Shown piece by piece: positions 50,001 to 61,790 of a DNA stretch of 64,000 bases (its first letter is position 1; each line of letters begins with the position of its first letter). The position numbers and the translations under genes are program-made. Origin of the DNA: Nymphaea colorata (taxonomy: Eukaryota; Streptophyta; Magnoliopsida; Nymphaeales; Nymphaeaceae); assembly GCF_008831285.2 (NCBI RefSeq), contig NC_045150.1:6584001-6648000 (forward strand), read 5' to 3'. A model generated the notes under the pieces. It worked only from the letters and a program-made list of their open reading frames with translations. It made no database searches and was not told the DNA's origin.

Positions 50001-51309
50001 ATATACAAAAGAGAAAAAATGACTATCTGAGAAATTAATCACGAAACTAATAGAGTTCACACAAGGCATAAAAATTTCAAGGAGAATAGAAAGAATTAGT
50101 AATTGAAAAAAGCATGTGCTTTAAACAATGAAGACTTTTAGTTCCCCTGCAGAAAGTTCATTGAGGTTATTTTAATCAAACCCCCATAAACATGACTTTC
50201 AGAAGACATGGAAATTCAAATGCCACAGAATCTTCAACAAGAAAATTTCACCCAGCAACCTTCCTCAATTTGATGGATACACTTTCGGTTGAGCAAGGAC
50301 TAATGATGACAGCACCACAGAAGGCCTTTTCATTGAACTAGAAATTGTCAGTTGCCTCGAGCAGAGGAATAAAAAAAAAAGGAATGAAAGAAGCCCATCC
50401 AGGTCCAAAAACTTTGAACCAATAACCTTTCCATGATCTTAGCAAACAGGTGAACAACACCACCACCAATTCCATTTGCATGAAATGCAAGCAGGCAAAT
50501 TCACAGAGCAAAGCCTCAAACTCAAAGAAGAATGAAATTTTGCAAGGACAGACAGGCATGCAGCAACAGGAAGCGGCATTAAGATAAAGTAACAATTTCA
50601 TAAAGATGCTTTCACAAAGCAATAGTTAGCAGTTTGTTTAGACTAACATTTTTTCCTTCATTGTTATTATTAGTACTGTTTCTCACCTGGCGCACAATAA
50701 GAAAACTAACTGACGAAAAAGGTTAGCATATACTTCTAACTTAAGATCATAATGTTGAAAATCAGCATAGTGGAGAGTCTGACCACATAAACCTCAACCA
50801 CAGAGCCATCCAACCAACAGAGAACAAAATGGGGAAATGGAAACCAGTTTCATAGACAATGTGAGAGCAGAAGTTCTCATATACAACAGAAAGGAACAGC
50901 AAAAGAAGTATAACTTGATTATCAATACTTACTTGACGTTCACTCCGTTTTTGGAAACGAAGGCAGTAACATTCTTGGAAACCCATTCTTCAGCAGCACT
51001 TGTACTGCGCGCCAGAGTTGACAACATGTCATTTGGAATACCAACCATGACATCAATCCCGGTGTTACCCAATGCAGTCATGATTTTAGAGTCTGCCTCG
51101 AAAAGCTTGACATTCTTGAACCCATTGTCTCTCAACATTCCAACCACAATTTGAGGCTCCAGAGCATGGGAAGACTGCGTTCCCCAATTAACACCAATTC
51201 CATCAACGATCACCACCAAAACAGAACCCAAAAACAAGCCCAGAAACAGGGAGGCCAGCCTCATCGCAGGCAAGGAATTCAACCGCATAACACCAACTTC
51301 TAAAAACAA
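47020..51309 (-). CDS. GPI-anchored endo-1,3-beta-glucanase (GH17 + X8/CBM43)
   Basis: Two exons on the minus strand, 51309-50933 and 48142-47020, are split by a 2.79-kb intron and give 499 aa plus stop. In-frame Met1, Met8 (51288) and Met16 (51264) all precede the signal peptide. Met16 gives the most typical one ([20 protein letters not shown]). The GH17 barrel starts IGVNWGTQ. The acid/base Glu133 lies in YVAVGNEP just after the intron, and the nucleophile Glu278 in [11 protein letters not shown]. An X8 (CBM43) callose-binding domain with KWCVFKPG and spaced Cys fills about 377-465. The C-terminal [27 protein letters not shown] tail is a GPI-anchor signal. It resembles the Arabidopsis glucan endo-1,3-beta-glucosidase 5/6 group. 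The predicted product cleaves or remodels callose at the cell surface, possibly at plasmodesmata; the site is inferred. Confidence 0.93.
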
Positions 51310-52090
51310 CGTTATCGAACGGAGAATTGAAACCGACTCAGAAGCTTTCCATATAGATAAAACGAGAAAAGTGATTGTTGTTATGATTACTCAAAGCAGT
51401 GAAAGCATCTCTTAATGGTTCGACAGAAGACAAAGAAGAAAACTTTATGACTCGGATGACATGGAAAAAAGAAGAGCGAATCATAACCCACGTTTCACTC
51501 AATCGCTTTCTTGGACTTCGGCAGTAACATAAAGGAAAGCGACAAATTAAAACAAGAGAGGTGAAAACAAGGCAGACCAAAGTTTCAAAATTCTCTTATC
51601 GCCTCATCCATTGTTTAGATTGCTCTGCAATGAAAGTTAACACCTCAAACACTCTTCTTCCAGACTCAAGCTCATACAAAGGTTTGTGATAACCATCTAA
51701 GGCAATGCTTTCTATAAGGAAAAAGACCTCAAGTAGAAGCCAAAGTTTCAGCAAGTGGCAAGAAGGAAGTGGGTATCTCTCAAAAGTCAAGAACAGTCTA
51801 AAGTCGGAATATTGAAGCTGGAAAGAATACTTTCCTCTGTGTTAAGAACTAAAACCAGGATTTTTTTGGCAGAACAATACAGCTAAAGACAGAAGCATAA
51901 ATATCAAAAAAACATATCTTCAAGAACAAGATGGCTTTCGGCTTTGATGCAAAGAACAATGAGGAGAAGAAGGCAAGGATCTTTCTTTCTTTTGGTCTTC
52001 GTCCCCTTTTCCTCTTATTCCTCTCTATCTTCCTTGGAGTTATGCAGGAACACCCATGTTAAAGTCCGTGCAATCAGTCCATCCGCTTTC

Positions 52091-52136
<46 letters not shown>

Positions 52137-53202
52137 ATCAAAAGGCTGTCTCTATTATAAAAGAAAAAGAAAAAGAACTCGGGCGGATTGTGGAATAATT
52201 CTTACGCTAAAGGTGAACGATACGTCTGAACTATCAGCAGAGCACAAGGGCCTCACATCGTTTTAAAGAGCTCGGTAAATTACTCGTTATTAATTGCAGA
52301 TGCCTGCAAGGATCTCCCGGAGCTTGCCATCCCACTGTTTCTCTTTTGTACACTTGGCTGAATCTAGAGAAAGAAAGATTGACGGCCACAAGTGTTTCTC
52401 GCAAATGCTGCTTTATGCTCTTCCTTTTCCTTGTTGGGGAGTAAAACCAGAAGCAGTTGCCGCCCACAAATCGTTGGCACTTGGCTCCATGATGAAACTG
52501 TTCTATCATTCAACGTCAAGTAGCAAGAGAAAGTGGCTCGTAGAAGCTTTTCCAAATTTGAACAATTTAGTTTTTTCCACGAGAAATTAATATTTAAATG
52601 TATATCTGAGTTATTTGCGTATTTATTGCATACTATACTTTCGTTGACGATTAGTCCACCAACTATGGTGACGGCTTGAAACTTGCTATCGCCATTTTCA
52701 TTTCTTGTATGGATGAGCATGGAGTGGGGGAGCAGAAATAAATTAGTTGACGCAAATTGGTCTGATTACCGATTTTTGAAATTTGAAGACGGCAGCCATG
52801 CTCGAGTAGGTTTGACTCTTTTTGAGGCATGGATTCTTAAAAAGCGACGCTCAAAAGCAGGGAACTGCTGGAACATGTTGGTCTCTCAAGGAAATTGCAG
52901 AAAGCAACAATCGCTCGATGGCAAAATCAATCTGAATTGACGGTCGGAGCGGCGAGGAGGAGGTCTAAGAAACCTTTGGAATAAAAACTATAGTTCGTAA
53001 ATTTGTAGCTCGGATTCGGATTGGCTTTATGTAATAAATGTTATAGTACATTTTTTTTTAAATAAAGAAAGAAGTTAAATCTATGGGGACTTAATGTTTT
53101 ATTTTTTTTATCAACTGTAATATGATCAAGTGCTTTCTTGGTAAAATTTTTTATATTTGACGATTCAAAAATATAACAAACTTTAATATTTAGCAATGCA
53201 TG

Positions 53203-53261
<59 letters not shown>

Positions 53262-53319
53262 GGCAATCCCAGCTGATTCAACGAAACCCGGCTCGTGACC
53301 AAGTAAGTAAACGATCCTA
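51310..53319. other. 5' flank of the glucanase gene and spacer
   Basis: The glucanase 5' leader probably lies in 51310-52150. A (GA)n tract (about 52094-52130, CT on the coding strand) with AT-rich TTTATAATA just upstream could mark the core promoter. No gene was recognised on either strand; open frames near 52300-52940 lack motifs. A (TA)n run of about 25 units lies at 53208-53259. Confidence 0.5.
52094..52130. repeat. (GA)n tract in the presumed glucanase 5' leader
   Basis: About 18 GA dinucleotides, reading CT on the gene strand, roughly 800 bp upstream of the start codon. Confidence 0.85.
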
Positions 53320-53887
53320 AGGAGCCGTTTGTATGACATTTTGAAATGTCTGTAGAGGTAAAACCAGGTTTCCCTTCAAATTAGTGTTTCTTTTGGAGTT
53401 TGTATTATTTAAAACTGAGTTTTTTTAATGTTTGAACATGGTTTTGATAAAACCAATTTTGACAAAACATGGTATTTTGAAGTGGAGAGAAAATTTAAAC
53501 CCTCTTATTTGCAAAAAAAAAGAAATGGGTTTTAGGTAGGTTTGGGCATCGGGCTGGCCCGGCCCAGCTCCGTTAAAATAAAAAAATTAAATATAAAATA
53601 AAATAATTGAATATAAAATTAATAAAAAATTATATATTATTATTAAAATAATAATGTAAAAAATAAATCAAGTAGAATCGGACCTGTGGGCCTACCTGAA
53701 CCAGCCCAATACATTATTTGGTCGGCCGGGGCCAAATTGGCCCGGGCTCAGGTACCCAGGCCCGATGCCCAGGCTTAGTTTTAGGTATGTCGCTCAAACC
53801 TATAAACTAGGTTTTCAAAACTCATTAAAAAGCTTGATTTTTACACTTAGTTTTCACAATAATAGGTTGTGCCATCCAAACGCCCCC
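53320..53887. mobile_element. MITE with CGTTTG(G/T)ATG ends, carrying a nested insertion
   Basis: The left end GGAGCCGTTTGTATGACA is mirrored by TGTGCCATCCAAACGCCCCC. The interior contains inverted AAACCAGGTTT/AAACTAGGTTTTC text. The intact element at 53537-53777 sits inside and splits it. Confidence 0.65.
53537..53777. mobile_element. Intact GGGCATCGGGC-family element with 8-bp target duplication
   Basis: It begins TAGGTTTGGGCATCGGGC and ends GCCCGATGCCCAGGCTTA. GTTTTAGG flanks it on both sides (53529-53536 and 53778-53785). The 241-bp size, TIRs and 8-bp duplication fit a non-autonomous hAT-type element. It is nested in the MITE at 53320-53887. Confidence 0.8.
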
Positions 53888-55640
53888 AAAATGATTTACA
53901 GATTTATTCTTCATTAATGCTACAAAAATTGATAAATGTTACTTAATCTGTTTAAAAAAGAAAAATATATGTATATCTAGATAATTTATATGCTACTTAT
54001 ACGCACAAATTTATAGATAACTAGCTTTGCATGTTTTAATAAATCATAAATTATATGGCAACTCATGTTAAACTTGATCATATAAGTTTCTTTAGAAATA
54101 TGATTAAATGAAACGAACGTACTTCCCTTCATAGTTTTATTATTATAATGACATTATCGTGTAGTAGCCACAATATAATTAGACGTACCCCATCTGCAAT
54201 TGAAATTTCTATTAGTGCACGAATAGCAAAGCTACTAAATTATTAAAAAAATGTAATACTGGACATAAATTAAATTTCCTATAAATAAAACTTTAAACCG
54301 TGAAATAAGAAATAAATGGTGTGGCCATTTAAACTCTCGTTCTGTCTTTAAATTACCTTGTAGAAAAAACTAGCGTTTATGACAAACCATTAAATGTTGA
54401 ACTCAAGTACTAATCAAGACAAAGAAAGATTGTGACAGAATATTTTAAAATAGGGTTTAATCTTTACAAAAAATAAAAAAATAAAACGTCAATATCTTTG
54501 AGTAATCTTATATTTACTTTATGTGCTCTACATTCTCAATAACTTAAATGCCTTTAATCACAACTACCAGTCGTCCTGATTAAGCTAACAATTGATGTCA
54601 ATTGGGGAAAAAAATATGAAAGCAACACTAATAATGCAAAAAAATGTTTCTCATGTGGCCTACAACCACTCTTTGTCCATAAAAACTAATTTTTCATAAA
54701 GAATACATGTTTTATTTGTTATTTAGTGTGTGTTGTTATATGATTTATAAATACTTTCGATAGAAAAACAAAAATTCAAACAATATAACGCAAATGATTA
54801 CAATTAAAAATTAGTTTATGTTTTTCTGAGATTACTTGCTTTTCACTCCATGAAAGAAACTCCCTTTTATTTGAGGCACTTGAGCACCAACTTGCACTTT
54901 TTAATTTACATATAAATTTTACAAAATTTTATTTATTCTACATAACAATTTTGAAAATTATATTTTAGCTCCTGTTAAAATTTTAAAACTATAATTCCGT
55001 CCCTTCATAAAAAATTTCTGACTCCATCCTTACCTTTTTTGTGTCTCCATGATATTAGCCAGGCCAATATTGATTCATGAGTAGGTTTTTTAGCGATCCG
55101 AGCTGACTCGATGATTCCCGAGCCAACTCAGGTGAGTCAGCCAACTATGTTCTGGACTATTAAGAAACAGTGGGAGGGTTCTTGGTGCTGGACTAGCCTA
55201 GGATGGGGCTGGCAATGCATTGAGAGTCGCATGAAATGGAAAGTGGGGTTAGGCAGTGCACAGCCTATTCAAAACTACCAACTGACCCACTTTTAAAGGT
55301 ACTTGGTATTTATAGGAGCCTGTGCATATAACTAGTTTCGTTACAAAGTGGGCGGCAACCAAAACTCCAAGGCTCAGACGAGTTTGAGGTGCCAAATAAG
55401 ATTTCTGTAAGGCTCAATGGTAACCGAGATGAAATGGTTTGGGCATCAGAGAAACAGGAGCAGAGCCAAAAAAATTTCATGAAATGGGCGTACTTAAAGT
55501 TTCAAAATTTTGACTAGGGCCGAAATATGATTTTTCAAAATTTTTATATAAAACAAGTGAAATTTTTTAAAGTTTACATGTAAATTTCAAAAAAAAAAAA
55601 ATTGAGGTGGGGGCAGGGCCCATGCGAGCCTACCTTGGCT
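53888..55640. other. Gene-free AT-rich spacer
   Basis: Very AT-rich sequence with no gene. At 55448-55645 AGCAGAGCCAAAAAAATTT...ACCTTGGCTTTGC, with internal AAATTTTTAT/AAATTTC text, resembles the GGCGGAGCC-end element family. Confidence 0.5.
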
Positions 55641-55739
55641 TTGCAGGAGGAGTCAGATCTTTGAAGAGTAGCCAAATCTGGAATTGGAGTAGAAGAAGAA
55701 GCAGGAAGGAGATCTGGTTGAGTCATCTATGAAGGAGTC

Positions 55740-56030
55740 GAGCTCCGCAGAGAGCTTGTTGCTTCCTTTTATGTGGCTTGCCATGGAAGACTCATGACTC
55801 AGGAGTGCATGAAAAAATGGGAAACCCACTTCGCCAAAAGATGTCTGTTGCGTATGAAGAAGGAGACGAACCGGCACATTTTCTTGAGTGCAAGGCTGCT
55901 TATGCCGTTTGGACATGAGCTTCGTCTAAATTTGGCAAACATAGGATCCCATGGTCCTTGATCAAGCATGAAATCCGGCTATGGAATAACTGTAAAGTTT
56001 CCCGTAGCTGGCTCAAAAGTTGATGGTTGG
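55740..56030 (+). pseudogene. LINE reverse-transcriptase zinc-binding domain fragment
   Basis: Translation gives ACHGRLMTQECMKKWETHFAKRC. After a one-frame shift it gives DEPAHFLECKAAYAVW. This is the zf-RVT arrangement found after the RT domain in plant LINE ORF2 proteins (HGRL-x-T, R/K-W, Cys pair, H-x-F-L-x-C, A-x-x-V-W). The frame is broken between the two halves and a stop follows. The next bases (KHEIRLWNNCKVSRSWLKS then stop) may continue it. It is a relic without the catalytic RT core. Confidence 0.6.
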
Positions 56031-56059
56031 TATGCTTTTACAGTGTGCCGGAAGCAAGC

Positions 56060-56335
56060 CTTAGCATCGAGTTGGCCTGGCTCGATAAGGAGTCGGGTTT
56101 GGGCCCGGCCTAGCCCCATTAACATTAAAAAATGTATTTTTAATATAAAATAATATATATATATTATTTATATATAATAAAATAATATTAAATATAAATT
56201 ATTAGGCTGAGTCGGGCCAGCCCGACAACTTATTAAACATGCTCAATGCTCAATTTTTAGGCCAAAGGCCCAAGTCAGGCTGGATATGAGGAACTCGTCA
56301 GGTACCCGACCCAGTACCCAGGCTTAACTGGAGGC
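56060..56335. mobile_element. Non-autonomous element of the GGGCATCGGGC family
   Basis: GCCTTAGCATCGAGTTGGCC and GGGCCCGGCC lie left of a TTTTTAATATAAAATAATAT core. GTCGGGCCAGCCCGAC and GTACCCAGGCTTAA lie on the right. The ends are partly eroded relative to the intact copy. Confidence 0.6.
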
Positions 56336-56552
56336 TCCAGTGTTTAAGAACAAAGTTTTTCATTGGGCCATCGAGGCTGTCACTAGCGATAGCGTAAAGG
56401 TAGCGACTTGGCAGAGTTGTGTAGATTACCTTCAAAAGTATGAAATGGAGTGAAGAGGATTTGCTTCACGTTAATGTCTCCATTGCAATTGGGCTGGTTT
56501 GTAACCCCAATGATGATTTAGACAAAGATACCAATGTTGTCCAAATCCTAAC

Positions 56553-56790
56553 TCTCAAGTTGTGTTTGTTTCATTGCGGACTTCAGATCATCTGAGATCC
56601 TAAGATCTCAAATTCATGGATTTAAAATCAGACCACCCTCCTCCTGACCTTAAATCTATGCTGTATGTTAAAAACTATAGAGTTAAAGTGGGATGAGGGG
56701 GTGGTCTGATCTTAAATCCATGTGTTACTGGGATCCTCACTAAAGTGCACCTTTTAATGCAGCGTCGGATCATAACACAACCTCAAAGAC
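56553..56790. mobile_element. GAGATCC-rich MITE with GTTGTGTTT ends
   Basis: The left end GTTGTGTTTGTTT is mirrored by ATAACACAAC. The interior has GATCATCTGAGATCC, AAGATCTCAAATT and GATCTTAAATCCATG in inverted arrangement. It is related to the element at 43948-44190. Confidence 0.6.
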
Positions 56791-57790
56791 AAAGGTGTCA
56801 TGTTGTCGCTTGCAGTGTGGTTTGAAGAAGATCACGATGGAAAGTGGCATATTCGCCCTGCAGGCGGCAGTCAAGATGCAGATGAGATGGATCAGCTCAT
56901 GCAAAGTAGGCCTCACTAGCATGGTGGAAGGAAGATCATCTCCAACAGCCTCAGTTGGAAGAGGCGGCTGGATTTCTCTCTAAAAGGAGGCATCATCAAA
57001 CCGCATGCTGCAGCATTGAATATTGCTGAATATTGGCATTCGTCTCCGGAAAATGTGTCTATATATTGTTGCAGCAACACAGGTCGTTAAGTATTGCTGA
57101 ATATTGGCATTTATGTCCGGAAAGCCACGTCAACATGAGATTTGAATATCAAAGCATGATTGACTCTCAAGTTTGGTTTTGTTTTTTCTTTTTTAGCACC
57201 CCATGTATGTATCTTTGAAACTTGAAAAGATCTCTCTAGAACTAATTGTAGAGCTTCTGGCCACTTCGTCCCGGGAATGGCCAGGAAGTTTCAAAACATA
57301 CAAGAGGGCCGTCCCATGTCACAGAAGTCGGTGAAATTTTAAAGTAAAACATCCCATCCTACTGAAACTTACATCCAAGAGGTCCGACAAACCTGTAAAG
57401 TAAAACGTCCAATCCTACTAAAAGAAATGCATCAGACATTAATATAGGCCCACAGAGAGACTTCCGATTCTTTGGCTAGAGTGGCATGGTCAATTGTACC
57501 ATGTAACATCAAGGAGCTGTTTTGGTGTTCCATACTTTTTATGCTGCAGTAAGACAAAACCAGGAGTCAAGGGTGGACCGCTACATATAACAAAAGGAAA
57601 GATGAGTCCGATAAAGCTTTGATACTGCTCATCCACATGCTCAACTATTTAGAAAGATATGTCCTATCTAATGGAAGGTTACATTGTTTCCAGTCCCCTC
57701 CGACGACAGGAAACGGATAGGCCCTCAGGCCAGGTTCAGTTCCTGCTTCAGGTAAGAATCAATTGAGTTAGATGAATAATCAACAGGGTG

Positions 57791-57822
<32 letters not shown>

Positions 57823-58034
57823 GTTATTCACATTCATAAGGCAGTAAATGGACAAACTGATACGTGAGAGTATATTAAGAACCTAGATGATGTTGGAAAT
57901 TTGGGAAACAAAGAAACAAGGACCATTCAGGCAGAAATATCATTCAATAACAATATTTTTTTCAAATTCCCATAACTATCGACACATCTACCACGGTAAC
58001 TACTACCCAATGAACAAACTTCATGTCCAACAAC
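56791..58034. other. Spacer and 3' flank of the DUF1218 gene
   Basis: No gene recognised. A roughly 35-bp unit (TATTGCTGAATATTGGCATT) is duplicated at about 57020 and 57082. A (GA)n run lies at 57788-57812. The part nearest 58034 is probably DUF1218 3' UTR. Confidence 0.5.
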
Positions 58035-59650
58035 CTAAGCCTTTGGAAATTGGTGCCCGGTCTCTATTGGCAGATCTGTTGTCAGAACTTGGCCATAGTC
58101 GCCGCTGGAGTCTTCCTCTTCTTCGTAGTCTGCTCTGGAGTTCAGTGTCAACATCTGACAGACCAACCAAAGGAGAGTTGAATCAAGAGCCAGAAATGCA
58201 GCGCCACCAAAAAGTCCAGTCTTAGCGGTTGGGCATGCATAGTTCAAGTCCTTGTGGAATTTATGCTTAATATGAAGGCTCTCAGAGGTTGTAGCCCACA
58301 ACATAAGAATCCCAGCAAGGACAGAAACGAGCCTGGCAAAACAAACAGAAAAGAGCTCATGTTTAGCCAAATCATCAATAAATAAGATCATGCCAAAGAA
58401 AAACTTCAGATGTTGCAAATCCCTTGCCAACATCAACCATTGCATTGAGGTTTCAAATTGAGGTAGAGCAATACCGAGAAAAGCATCCTCTGCCATTCAC
58501 ATGTTTGTTGACAAATCTAGAAGTGTATTGGAGTGGTGTGTCTGTGCATGTGTGTGAGTTCATATACAAAATAAGAGATGTCCTATCTGTGGGCATGAGC
58601 GATTGTATGTACACCTGCTCAAATTCAAGTACCAATAAATTGGTATGCACGAGTAATTGCAAAAATTATAGTAGTAGAGCAGCATAACCCAAAAAAATAT
58701 GGTCACCCACGTTGCAATTGCAAAGAAAACGGCCAGACTTGTGCTTCTGAACAAGCCCTCTGCTGGAATTGATTTCCCTTTGTAAGGGAAGAAGACAGCT
58801 GCTAAACCACAAGCAGTTGAGAACAACAGGAAGACAAATGACAAGCTCCCTAAAGCAACCGTAGGATCATTGGGAAACTTGCATATCACAGCATCCTTTA
58901 ATGTGATTATTTCTCCTGCACTTGGCTGCAAAAATCAGCAACGTTATGCAAAAAAAAGATGATTATCATGTGCAAAGACAAAGCAAAACCTAGCACTACC
59001 ATCCATGCGACACAACGGCATCAAATGCAACCAATTGTCCCACAGATATAAAGTATAAACACAACCACATCCTGCCAAATTATGGTTTTACAGGATTACC
59101 TAACTAGTATTGCTGGTGAAAATTAGAAAAATATATAGCTGATTGGAAAAGTTTGAACCATTGGAACCAATCCTTCATATTGTACAACTCTGTAGCAACT
59201 AGATTCTTGAATACCATACAACCAAGAACCATGTAAATGCCAATATCTTCTCGACTTTTATTCAATAGAATGTTTTATTTCATAAAATATATTAAAGCCT
59301 ATTTTTCAAACAATCATGCAAACATCAGACAATCGAAATAGAGCACATGTAGGGTGAACCACAAAACAGAAAGTTTAAATAGCTTCTGTTATATCATGAG
59401 CCTCATTTACTTCAAGTCATTAAACCTGAGACCACAACAGAAACCATTGGCACATGTGTACAAGCAAAACATAGAAACTGTTATGCTAGAAGGAAAAAAA
59501 TGTGTTTTGAACATGTGCTTGAGAACCATTATCTGACAAGTCCAGAAAAAGAAAAACCTTCTTGTTTTCAGCAATTACTCCAAGTATGAATGCAATACTG
59601 CCAACTAATGCCATTGAAATGGCAATATGTCCAGCTTGACCTAGAGCCAT
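58035..59650 (-). CDS. DUF1218 four-helix membrane protein
   Basis: Coding exons on the minus strand are 59650-59558, 58925-58711 and 58332-58035, giving 201 aa plus stop. Frame continuity requires the exon 2 donor GTGGGT at 58710, which restores FFAIATLVSVLAGILMLWAT. There are four hydrophobic helices: about 10-28, 54-77, 89-115 and 140-165. DUF1218 landmarks are VICKFPNDPTVALG, PYKGKS, NYACPTAKTGLFGG and LVCQML, with several conserved Cys. The C-terminal tail is acidic (YEEEEDSSGDYG). The family includes Arabidopsis MODIFYING WALL LIGNIN-1/2 and DEAL proteins, implicated in secondary-wall lignin and leaf symmetry. Which subgroup this belongs to is not clear. The ATG is preceded by an acceptor at 59678, so the exon begins with 27 bases of leader. 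The leader intron would run to about 61581, where a GTAGGA donor follows a CT-rich leader exon. Confidence 0.85.
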
Positions 59651-61581
59651 GTTGGCTAGAAAATGTGGGACCACGGCCTGCAAGCAAGATAAAGTAGAAA
59701 AATGATCATCATATTCATATGAAGGTACCGAAAGGTATTCAAACAAGAAATACTCTTGAAGTTAATATTCTATTCCAAGAGAAGTCTATTTCTTAAAAAT
59801 AAAGGCAGAAAAGAATAAAAAACAAGATTAGTCCATCAGCAATCTCCAACAGCTTTACAAGACAATGAGATGGACACGATGGCAAAAAAGAACAAATGAA
59901 AAACACCCTTAGCCAAAGAGAAACGTAACGAGTGATTGCACTAGTTGCAACATAAAGAGAAAAAAGGACTTAACACTTTCATCTGCAACTTTTTTATTTA
60001 GACCAGTTAGAAGGCCATCACATGCAAACTATTGGCACATCCAAGATATTTACAGTATGTTTCTGAACACTTGGAAAGATGTTGAAAGAGATTATGTACT
60101 TCACTAGCTGTCGATTTTGGGATAAAAAAATCCACATAAAGCATCCCATTCGATATGAATATGAGCTTCTTAGTATTGGTTTGGTGATCAACTTCAGAAA
60201 TCACTCTATCGGTACTGAATTATTGAAGAAACAGTAATCCACATCCATACAAATCAATAAGAATAGAAATGTTTACCACTTTGTCTTCCCATGTACCACC
60301 CATATATGTGACATCAATACCAAACAAGAAGGTGCATTTCGCTATTACTTATAAACATTAAATTTTTTGGATTAGAAATGAAAAAAATGTGTATGGGTGA
60401 TATTACAAAAGAAGTACCACCAACAAATTGTGGACAAGAAACATGTCAAATTCACACAAAGCTAGGTGCAGATGAATAAGAGGCACAAGGTTACAATAAG
60501 TACCAGGCTATGTGACTTACGAATACAAAAACAAAAAACATCGACGTTTAATATTCTAAAATAGAAACCCTTTTCATCAAGTATCTTCAGGAACCAGCGG
60601 TATTACAAAGACCCAAGTCTAACAGGACAAGCACAAGATAATAAAACAAAGAAACTAACGGCAAAAAAATAATAATATGTTAAATACTTTTCCAGGACTG
60701 TACACAAAGAGTTTACAACAAAATAATGTTTGGCAAAAACATTCAACATCGAAACCTTTGATCTCACCTTAAAGTACATTCCAAGGCGCTTTAAATAATT
60801 ATGCCGCATAAAGTTCCTCAACGTCTCATTGTAAGAGAGTTTTCAAATGTCAAAAGTTTTTCGGATAATACCATGGATTAGATTGTTCAATTTGTTTAGA
60901 CTAGGTAAAAAAAGAAACCTAGTCTCAAAGAAGGACCATTTCGGACGAAAAGACACAGAAAGTCTACAATAGAGAACAGTTTCAATGTGCATGCTTAAAA
61001 AGAGAAAAAGGAAATCCAATAAGCCATAAAATTGACATTATTCACCACAAAGCAATCATAGGAAAATAATGAGTATGGGTTTGACCTACGCAGTATACTT
61101 TTCCTTCGATCATAAGGACAGGTCATCCATTGGTTCAACAAAATAAAATATTAAAAGAAAACAGATTTAGTTTGGTTTTGGCCTACGAATTACACTTTTC
61201 CTTTGATGATAAGAGCCAGTCGCCCATCGATTGGAAAAAACATCAACTTGTAAAAACAACACAAAAGCGAGGAACAATTGCATAGCCCATAAATCATTGC
61301 AACGTATATGACGTAGAGAAAGAAAGCAAAAAAGGAAAAACATCAGAAAAGAGAAAGAGATCAAGCAGCCAGAATCACAAAACTAAGGGTAGAACACTCA
61401 GAGGAGACCTACCCACCAAAGGAAATCCCAATGAAGAAGAAATAAGGAAATCGAAGTGAAAGATGAGAACAACAGGATGAAAAAAATTCCCTCAGAAGAA
61501 CGAGGGAGGAGAATAATTCAGAGAAAAAATCAAAATCATCCAAAAATGTAATACCAAAAAGACAAAAAGGAAATATCCTAC

Positions 61582-61790
61582 CTCTCCTCCTGATTAATGA
61601 GACGGTAGACGCCCTCCCACCCTTCTCTCTGTACTCCCACGCCTTCAGCAGGATGCAGGAACCCAATTGAATTCCCAAGATACTTGTAGATAGATAGAGA
61701 GAGAGAGAGAGAATCGGGTGGGATCTGGGCATGCGGTTTCCCATTCGGTAACGCCTGCCTGCTTTCCTTGTGAATATTCTCCATCCGCTA
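61582..61790 (-). other. Presumed 5' leader exon of the DUF1218 gene
   Basis: The minus strand here has a (CT)n tract (61696-61714) and ends in GAGAG followed by the donor-like GTAGGATATT at 61581. It would splice to the acceptor TTGCTTGCAG before 59677. The evidence is splice-site form and position only. The intron would be about 1.9 kb. Confidence 0.45.

Noticed and set aside
52683..52940. 85-codon open frame upstream of the glucanase
   Set aside because: No motif or codon pattern supports it, and it lies in the probable divergent promoter region.
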